Origin: Alphaproteobacteria bacterium
GTDB taxonomy: Bacteria > Pseudomonadota > Alphaproteobacteria > Rhodobacterales > Rhodobacteraceae
DNA length: 11,362 bases
NCBI GenBank assembly: GCA_003694465.1
Contig: RFKM01000081.1
Location: 1-11,362, forward strand
Reading direction: 5' to 3'
Position numbers and translations under genes: made by a program. Shown piece after piece: positions 6,029 to 11,362 of this stretch (its first letter is position 1; each line of letters starts with the position of its first letter). A model generated the notes under the pieces. That model ran no database searches. It had not been told where the DNA came from and saw only the letters and a program-made list of their open reading frames with translations.

Positions 6029-7651
6029 ATGAACATCTCGCTCAAGTCGGCGCTGTTCGCTACCGCGCTGGCCCTTGCCTCGCCGGCCCTCGCCGCGGGC
6101 ACCGCGCCGAACGGCATGCCGCTGGCCGACGACCAGACCTTCACCTACCGCGTGCTCGACGAGCACAGCTCCGTCGACCCGCAGATCGTCGAAGACGTCT
6201 CCGGCTCGGAAATCGTCCGCGACCTGTTCGAAGGTCTCTTCAACCAGGACCGGAAGGGCAACCTCGTTCCCGGCGTCGCCACCTCCTATGACGTTTCCGA
6301 CGACAAGACGGTCTACACCTTCCACCTGCGCGACAATGCCAAGTGGTCGGACGGCACCCCGGTGACGGCGGGCGACTTCGTCTATGCCTGGCAGCGCCTG
6401 GCCGATCCGGAAACCGCCTCGCCCTACCAGTGGTTCATCGAGATCATGGGCGTGAAGAACGGCAGCGCCGTGATGGCCGGCGACATGCCGCCGTCGGAGC
6501 TGGGCGTGAAGGCGATCGACGACCACACCCTCGAGGTGACGCTGGAAGCCCCGCGCCCCTACTTCCCGCTGACCACCACCCATGCCTCGACCTTCCCGTC
6601 GCCGAAATGGGTGATCGACAAGTGGGGCGCCGACTGGACAAAGCCCGAACACATCGTCTCGAACGGCGCCTATGTGCTGACCGAGCATGTCCCGCAGGAG
6701 CGTTCGGTGCGTGAGCGCAACCCGATGTACTGGGACAACGAGCACACCATCATCGACAAGGTGACGGCGCTGGTCATCAATGACGAGAACGTCGCCTTCA
6801 CCCGCTTCAAGGCCGGCGAGCTCGACCGGACGGAGATTCCGACCGGGCAGTATCCGGTTCTGAAGAAGGAAATGCCGGAAGCCACCGTCGTCTTCCCGCG
6901 CCTGTGCACCTACTACTACACGATCAACGTGTCGGACTCGGCGCCGGAGTTCCTGAAAGACAAGCGCGTGCGCCAGGCCCTGTCCTACGCGATCGACCGT
7001 GACATCATCGTCAACAACGTCACGCAGGGCGGCCAGATCCCGGCCTATACCTTCACCCCGGCGGCCACCGCCAACTTCGAGGTGCCGACGGTCGACTACG
7101 CGACCTGGACCCAGCAAGAGCGCAACACCAAGGCGATGGAGCTGATGGCCGAGGCCGGCTATGGCAAGGACCATCCGCTTGACCTCACGCTGATCTACAA
7201 CACCTCGGAAGGCCACAAGAAGATCGCCATCGCGATCTCGCAGATGTGGAAGCAGACCCTTGGTGTGAACGTGACGCTCGAGAACCAGGAGTGGAAGACC
7301 TTCCTGCAGACCCGCGGCAACAAGGACTACGAAGTCGCCCGGGCTGGCTGGTGTGGTGACTACAACGAGGCCTCGACCTTCCTCGACCTCGTCGACACCG
7401 ACTCGGGCTACAACGACGCGGGCTATTCCAACCCGGAAGTCGATCGTCTGCTGGCCGAGGCCAAGACGATGGACAACCCGCAGCCGAACTACACCAAGGT
7501 GGAGCAGATCATCGCGGACGACATGCCGATCATCCCGATCTACCACTACACCGGCAACTACCTGATGAACCCGCAGCTCGTCCCGAGCTGGCCGGTCGAG
7601 AACGTCGAACAAAACTGGTATTCGAAAGACCTCTACAAGGTCGCGAAGTGA
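6029..7651 (+). CDS. oppA: Oligopeptide ABC importer, periplasmic peptide-binding protein
   Basis: Binds oligopeptides in the periplasm and hands them to the OppBC channel. The 540-residue precursor (E. coli OppA is 543) starts with a clear Sec signal peptide: Lys6, a hydrophobic core at about 8-17, and cleavage near ASPALA-AG, after residue 22. It belongs to solute-binding protein family 5, with the family segment FHLRDNAKWSDGTPVTAGDF. Many segments match E. coli OppA as I recall it, including LGVKAIDDHTLEVTL, LCTYYYTIN and ARAGWCGDYNE. Cys293 and Cys442 correspond to the disulfide pair of E. coli OppA. Asp444 corresponds to the aspartate that grips the peptide N-terminus. This favours a genuine oligopeptide binder over a nickel, haem or dipeptide specialist. 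A murein-peptide role like MppA is possible but less likely, given the full oppBCDF set behind it. A strong hairpin follows, suggesting higher expression than the downstream genes. Confidence 0.97.
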   Translation: MNISLKSALFATALALASPALAAGTAPNGMPLADDQTFTYRVLDEHSSVDPQIVEDVSGSEIVRDLFEGLFNQDRKGNLVPGVATSYDVSDDKTVYTFHLRDNAKWSDGTPVTAGDFVYAWQRLADPETASPYQWFIEIMGVKNGSAVMAGDMPPSELGVKAIDDHTLEVTLEAPRPYFPLTTTHASTFPSPKWVIDKWGADWTKPEHIVSNGAYVLTEHVPQERSVRERNPMYWDNEHTIIDKVTALVINDENVAFTRFKAGELDRTEIPTGQYPVLKKEMPEATVVFPRLCTYYYTINVSDSAPEFLKDKRVRQALSYAIDRDIIVNNVTQGGQIPAYTFTPAATANFEVPTVDYATWTQQERNTKAMELMAEAGYGKDHPLDLTLIYNTSEGHKKIAIAISQMWKQTLGVNVTLENQEWKTFLQTRGNKDYEVARAGWCGDYNEASTFLDLVDTDSGYNDAGYSNPEVDRLLAEAKTMDNPQPNYTKVEQIIADDMPIIPIYHYTGNYLMNPQLVPSWPVENVEQNWYSKDLYKVAK

Positions 7652-7668
7652 TCAGGGCTTGACGACAG

Positions 7669-7707
7669 GGGCGTCGCGGGGGAAACCCCGCGGCGCCCGA
7701 CCTTTTT
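7669..7707 (+). terminator. Stem-loop with GAAA tetraloop and T-run between oppA and oppB
   Basis: A 13-bp stem (7669-7681 with 7686-7698, one G-U pair, otherwise all G-C) is closed by a GAAA tetraloop at 7682-7685. Four bases later comes TTTTT at 7703-7707. It lies in the 83-bp gap between oppA and oppB. It could be a leaky intrinsic terminator or a 3' barrier that protects oppA mRNA; either would raise the amount of binding protein over the membrane components. The T-run is short and offset, so full termination is unlikely. Confidence 0.7.
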
Positions 7708-7734
7708 CGGCTGGAACTTGCGGGGATACGGAAC

Positions 7735-8658
7735 ATGCTCAGCTTCATCCTCCGGCGCCTTGCCGTGGCCATCCCGACTTTGCTCGTGCTGGTGGTGGCC
7801 TCGTTCTACCTGATGCAGTTCGCCCCCGGCGGACCCTTCACCTCGGAGCGGCCGCTGCCGCCGCAGGTGCTGGCCAACATCGAGGCGAAATACGGCCTCA
7901 ACGAGCCGACCTGGAAACAGCTGGTCAATTACGTCGGCGGCATCCTCACCGAGTTCGATTTCGGCCCGTCCTACAAATACAAGGACCGCACGGTGAACGA
8001 CATCATCGCGCAGGGCTTCCCGGTCACGCTGAAATACGGCTCGATCTCCTTCGTCGTGGCGATTCTCGTTGGCGGCATCCTCGGCATCGCCGCGGCGGTG
8101 CGGCAGAATTCATGGCTCGACTATTTCGCCGTCGGGCTGACCATCGGCGCGCAGGTGCTGCCCAACTTCGTGATGGCGCCGATCCTCATTCTGATCTTCA
8201 CGCTCTGGCTGGGCTGGCTGCCCGGCGGCGGCTGGAACGGCGGCCAGTGGCAATATCTGGTGATGCCGGTGATCGCGCTTTCGACCTCCTACATGGCCTC
8301 GATCGCGCGCCTCACGCGCTCGTCGATGCTGGAGGTGCTGCGCTCGAATTTCATCCGCACCGCCCGCGCCAAGGGCCTGCCGAACCACGTCATCATCTGG
8401 CGCCACGCGCTCAAGCCGACGCTGCTGCCGGTGGTCTCCTACCTCGGGCCGGCCTTCGTCGGCATGGTCACCGGCTCGTTCATCATCGACTCGATCTTCT
8501 CGACCGGGGGGATCGGCTATTTCTACGTCAACGCCGCCTTCAACCGCGATTACGCGGTGATGATGGGGCTGACGATCCTGCTCGGCTCGATGACGATCCT
8601 GTTCAACATGCTGGTCGATATCCTCTATGCGTGGATCGACCCGAAAATCCGGCTCTGA
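7735..8658 (+). CDS. oppB: Oligopeptide ABC importer, permease OppB
   Basis: Inner-membrane permease that pairs with OppC to form the peptide channel. The product has 307 residues (E. coli OppB 306). It opens with the typical LRRLAVAIPTLLVLVV first membrane helix (residues about 7-29). A periplasmic region with APGGPF follows, then further hydrophobic segments near 101-122, 132-162, 174-192, 232-254 and 276-300. The cytoplasmic coupling (EAA) loop that contacts the ATPases is about residues 208-228, RTARAKG...WRHALKP. The C-terminal NAAFNRDYAVMMGLTILLG is characteristic of OppB. The start at 7735 is chosen because it begins the conserved helix; the ribosome binding site is weak (GGGGA about 9 bases upstream), which fits lower expression than oppA. 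Confidence 0.97.
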   Translation: MLSFILRRLAVAIPTLLVLVVASFYLMQFAPGGPFTSERPLPPQVLANIEAKYGLNEPTWKQLVNYVGGILTEFDFGPSYKYKDRTVNDIIAQGFPVTLKYGSISFVVAILVGGILGIAAAVRQNSWLDYFAVGLTIGAQVLPNFVMAPILILIFTLWLGWLPGGGWNGGQWQYLVMPVIALSTSYMASIARLTRSSMLEVLRSNFIRTARAKGLPNHVIIWRHALKPTLLPVVSYLGPAFVGMVTGSFIIDSIFSTGGIGYFYVNAAFNRDYAVMMGLTILLGSMTILFNMLVDILYAWIDPKIRL

Positions 8659-8670
8659 AAGGGACATGAG

Positions 8671-9615
8671 ATGACCAATTCAGGCCTCGGCTCGCTGAAC
8701 CCGAACCAACCGAAAACCGCCGCCATGGCCGAGCGCATGGCCGAGGTGAAGGGGCGCTCGCTCTGGGCCGACGCGCGCCGGCGCTTCCTGCGCAACCGGG
8801 CGGCGATGGTCAGCCTCGTGGTGCTGATCGCGGTGCTGCTGTTTGCCTTCTTCGGCCATTACCTGACGCCGTGGGACAACGAGACCATCGACTGGAACGT
8901 GCTGGGCAACGTCCGCGAGAAGGGGGCGCCCTCCTTCGCCACGCGGCACTATTTCGGCTTCGACGATTCCGGGCGCGACCTGTATTCGCGCGTCGTGCAG
9001 GGCACCCAGATCAGCCTGATGGTCGGCGTCGTCGGGGCGGCGATCGCGGTGCTGGTCGGAACCGTCTACGGGGCCATCGCCGGGTTCGTCGGCGGGCGGG
9101 TCGATTCGGTCATGATGCGCTTCGTCGATCTGGCGATGTCGATTCCCTACATGTTCGTGCTGATCCTGCTGCTGGTGGTTTTCGGGCGCTCGGTGACGAT
9201 GCTGTTCGTCGGCATCGGCCTGACCGCATGGCTCGACATGAGCCGGATCGTGCGCGGGCAGACGCTTTCGATCAAGAACAAGGAGTTCATCGAGGCCGCC
9301 GAGGCCACCGGGGTTCCGTGGTTCACCATCATCCGGCGCCACATCGTGCCCAACCTGCTGGGGGTGGTGGTGGTCTATGCCACGCTGCTGGTGCCGAACA
9401 TGATCTTGACCGAGAGCTTCATCTCCTTCCTCGGCCTCGGGGTGCAGGAGCCGCTCACCTCGTGGGGGGCGCTGATCTCGGAAGGCACGCGGACGATGAG
9501 CTACGGCACGCTCTGGCAGCTGTTCTTCCCGCTGAGCTTCTTCGTCGTGTCGATCTTCGCATTCTTCTTCATCGGCGACGGGCTGCGCGACGCGCTCGAC
9601 CCGAAAGACCGCTAG
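8671..9615 (+). CDS. oppC: Oligopeptide ABC importer, permease OppC
   Basis: Second channel subunit. The product has 314 residues (E. coli OppC about 302). A cytoplasmic N-terminal region (1-44) with the RSLWADARRRFLRNRAAMVS pattern precedes membrane helix 1 (about 46-65). A periplasmic region contains FGFDDSGRDLYSRV (96-108), typical of OppC and DppC. Further membrane segments lie near 115-140, 155-188, 229-250 and 285-302. The EAA loop is at 205-228, EFIEAAEATG...RRHIVPN. The C-terminus GDGLRDALDPKDR is the canonical OppC ending. It starts 12 bp after oppB with GAAAGGGA as ribosome binding site. It is intact and co-directional with its partners. Confidence 0.97.
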   Translation: MTNSGLGSLNPNQPKTAAMAERMAEVKGRSLWADARRRFLRNRAAMVSLVVLIAVLLFAFFGHYLTPWDNETIDWNVLGNVREKGAPSFATRHYFGFDDSGRDLYSRVVQGTQISLMVGVVGAAIAVLVGTVYGAIAGFVGGRVDSVMMRFVDLAMSIPYMFVLILLLVVFGRSVTMLFVGIGLTAWLDMSRIVRGQTLSIKNKEFIEAAEATGVPWFTIIRRHIVPNLLGVVVVYATLLVPNMILTESFISFLGLGVQEPLTSWGALISEGTRTMSYGTLWQLFFPLSFFVVSIFAFFFIGDGLRDALDPKDR

Positions 9616-9627
9616 GAGGCCGGCCGG

Positions 9628-10602
9628 ATGACCCTACTCGAAGTGCGCGATCTCACCGTCACCTTCGACACCCCCGACGGCACCGTCACCGCGGTTGACC
9701 GGATCTCCTTCGACCTGCGCCGGGGCGAGACCCTGGGCATCGTCGGCGAGAGCGGCTCGGGCAAGAGCCAGCTGGTTTTCGGAATCACCGGGCTTCTGGC
9801 CTCGAACGGGCGCGTCACCGGCTCGGCCAGGCTCATGGGGCAGGAAATCCTGAACCTGCCGGATGCGAAGATGAACCGCATCCGCGCCGAGAAGATCGCC
9901 ATGATCTTTCAGGACCCGATGACCTCGCTCAACCCCTACCTCAGGGTGTCCGACCAGATGGCCGAGGTGCTCGTCCATCACCGCGGCCTGTCGAAACAGG
10001 CGGCGATTGCCGAGAGCGTGCGCCTGCTCGACGCGGTGCGCATTCCCGAGGCGAAGGCGCGGGTGACGATGTATCCGCACGAGTTTTCCGGCGGCATGCG
10101 CCAGCGGGTGATGATCGCCATGAGCCTTCTGTGCCAGCCCGACATCCTCATCGCCGACGAGCCGACCACCGCGCTCGACGTCACCGTGCAGGCGCAGATC
10201 ATGAAGCTGCTGGCCGAACTGCAGGCCGAATACGGCATGGCGATCATCCTCATCACCCACGATCTCGGGGTGGTGGCGGGAAGCTGCGAGGAAACGCTGG
10301 TCATGTATGGCGGGCAGGTGATGGAGCAGGGCACGACCGAGGGGATCTTCGCCGGCCCGACGCACCCCTACACGATGGGCCTTCTGAAGGCGGTGCCGCG
10401 CCTCGACCGCGAGACCGAGAAGCTCGAGACCATCCCCGGTAACCCGCCGAACATGATGAACATGCCCGCCGGCTGCCCCTTCGTGCCGCGTTGCGACTTC
10501 GCCGAGGAACGCTGCTGGAGCGAGCGCCCGGTGCTCACCCGCGCCGAGGGCTACGAGACGCGCACCCGCGCCTGCCACCGCAGCCTGGAGGAACTCAAAT
10601 GA
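9628..10602 (+). CDS. oppD: Oligopeptide ABC importer, ATPase OppD
   Basis: Cytoplasmic ATPase that powers uptake together with OppF. The product has 324 residues. Walker A is GESGSGKS (40-47) followed by the Gln typical of OppD. The Q-loop is Gln95 in FQDPMTSLNPY, the ABC signature FSGGMRQR (153-160), and Walker B ILIADEP (173-179) with catalytic Glu178. The switch histidine is His211 in ITHDLGVVAG. The C-terminal oligopeptide-transporter domain includes IPGNPPN and four cysteines (283, 289, 296, 316). Cysteines in this region bind an iron-sulfur cluster in some related Dpp/Opp ATPases, so a cluster is possible here. An AGGAGG ribosome binding site overlaps the oppC stop codon; the spacing between the genes is 12 bp. 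The last codons overlap oppF by ATGA. Confidence 0.98.
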   Translation: MTLLEVRDLTVTFDTPDGTVTAVDRISFDLRRGETLGIVGESGSGKSQLVFGITGLLASNGRVTGSARLMGQEILNLPDAKMNRIRAEKIAMIFQDPMTSLNPYLRVSDQMAEVLVHHRGLSKQAAIAESVRLLDAVRIPEAKARVTMYPHEFSGGMRQRVMIAMSLLCQPDILIADEPTTALDVTVQAQIMKLLAELQAEYGMAIILITHDLGVVAGSCEETLVMYGGQVMEQGTTEGIFAGPTHPYTMGLLKAVPRLDRETEKLETIPGNPPNMMNMPAGCPFVPRCDFAEERCWSERPVLTRAEGYETRTRACHRSLEELK

Positions 10603-11362
10603 CCGAGACGATCCTCAAGGTCGACGGCCTGAAGGTCTGGTTCGATGTCAAGCGCCCGGGCGCGATGCCATGGGTCAAGCCGCGCAAGCTCAAGGCCGTC
10701 GACGGGGTGAGCTTCGAACTTGGCGCCGGCGAGACGCTGGGCGTCGTCGGCGAGAGCGGCTGCGGCAAGTCGACGCTTGCGCGCGCGGTGATGCAGATGG
10801 TGCCGGTGGAGGCGGGCAGCGTCGTCTGGCTGGGCGAAGAGCTCGTCGGGCTCAACACCCGGCAGATGCGCGCCCACCGCAAGACCATGCAGATGATCTT
10901 TCAGGATCCGCTCGCCTCGCTCGATCCGCGCATGACCATCGGGCAGATCGTTGCCGAACCGCTGAAGACGCATTTCCCGCAGATGAAGCCCGCCGAGATG
11001 AAGGCGAAGGTGCGCGAGGCGCTGGAGACGGTCGGCATCCTGCCGAACATGGTCAACCGCTATCCGCACGAGTTTTCCGGCGGCCAGAACCAGCGCATCG
11101 GCATTGCCCGCGCGCTGGTGGTGAATCCGCGGCTGATCATCTGCGACGAGCCGGTCTCGGCGCTCGACGTCTCGATCCAGGCGCAGGTCATCAACCTGCT
11201 GATGGAGTTGCAGAAGGAAACCGGCGTCGCGCTGATCTTCATCGCCCACGATCTTTCGGTGGTGAAGCACATCTCCGACCGGGTGATGGTGCTCTACCTC
11301 GGCAATGTCATGGAAATCGCTCCGGCCAAGGCGCTCTATGCCGATCCGCGGCACCCCTATAC
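10599..11362 (+). CDS. oppF: Oligopeptide ABC importer, ATPase OppF (3' end outside window)
   Basis: Second cytoplasmic ATPase of the importer. The ATG at 10599 overlaps the oppD stop (ATGA), implying coupled translation. The frame stays open for 254 codons to the window edge, so the protein is cut off; full OppF is about 330 residues. Visible are the N-terminal LKVWFDVKR segment and the short insertion before LKAVDGVSF that is common in OppF. Walker A is GESGCGKST (51-59), and the Q-loop is Gln102 in FQDPLASLDPR. The signature FSGGQNQR is at 159-166 (E. coli OppF, from memory, has Cys instead of Asn here). Walker B is LIICDEP (179-185) with Glu184. The switch histidine is His217 in IAHDLSVVKH. 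The ADPRHPY motif that precedes the C-terminal region ends the window. The sequence VSALDVSIQAQV is typical of OppF and DppF. Confidence 0.97.
   Translation, partial: MTETILKVDGLKVWFDVKRPGAMPWVKPRKLKAVDGVSFELGAGETLGVVGESGCGKSTLARAVMQMVPVEAGSVVWLGEELVGLNTRQMRAHRKTMQMIFQDPLASLDPRMTIGQIVAEPLKTHFPQMKPAEMKAKVREALETVGILPNMVNRYPHEFSGGQNQRIGIARALVVNPRLIICDEPVSALDVSIQAQVINLLMELQKETGVALIFIAHDLSVVKHISDRVMVLYLGNVMEIAPAKALYADPRHPY

Noticed and set aside
5924..7612. 562-codon open frame antisense to oppA
   Set aside because: Rich in Val, Arg, Gly, Asp and His with no recognisable domain; it is a mirror of oppA codon bias. It also has no credible ribosome binding site that I could see.

Overview
The window looks like chromosomal DNA of an alphaproteobacterium of the Rhodobacterales (Rhodobacter/Roseobacter relatives). 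The reasons are the high G+C content with strong G/C preference at third codon positions, the divergent hemC/hemE pair, an ALDH16-type double aldehyde dehydrogenase beside deoC, and GC-rich intergenic hairpins with a short AT-containing tail of a kind I associate with this order. Species cannot be fixed from the sequence alone.

Layout. (1) 60-2146: hemC (minus strand) and hemE (plus strand) are transcribed divergently from a 101-bp gap. They encode the third and fifth enzymes of tetrapyrrole synthesis counted from 5-aminolevulinate synthase. Each gene is followed, immediately after its stop codon, by the same 24-base sequence in its own sense direction. (2) 2147-2348: a non-coding convergent gap holding hairpins that can stop transcription from both sides. 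(3) 2349-5712: a two-gene minus-strand operon of deoC and an ALDH16-family aldehyde dehydrogenase, with only 4 bp between the genes. DeoC splits 2-deoxyribose-5-phosphate into glyceraldehyde-3-phosphate and acetaldehyde, and the dehydrogenase is the obvious candidate to oxidise the acetaldehyde. (4) 5713-6028: a 316-bp divergent regulatory region with a candidate operator/promoter for deoC, a candidate promoter for the transporter operon, and leader structures. (5) 6029-11362: oppA-oppB-oppC-oppD-oppF, a complete oligopeptide ABC importer in the classical enterobacterial order, with oppF cut off by the window edge. A strong stem-loop separates oppA from oppB; the rest is tightly packed (12 bp, 12 bp, then an ATGA overlap).

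Nothing here looks like a mobile element, CRISPR array, phage, tRNA or rRNA gene. All genes are intact except oppF, which continues beyond the window. The long open frames antisense to the ALDH16 and oppA genes are explained by GC-rich codon bias.

The most interesting points are: a DeoC that resembles animal DERA much more than E. coli DeoC, paired with ALDH16, whose human relative ALDH16A1 has no settled function; the matching 24-base 3'-end elements of hemC and hemE; the repeated AAAGGT half-sites at the deoC promoter; and the GAAA-capped 13-bp hairpin after oppA. I see no clearly undescribed multi-gene system.
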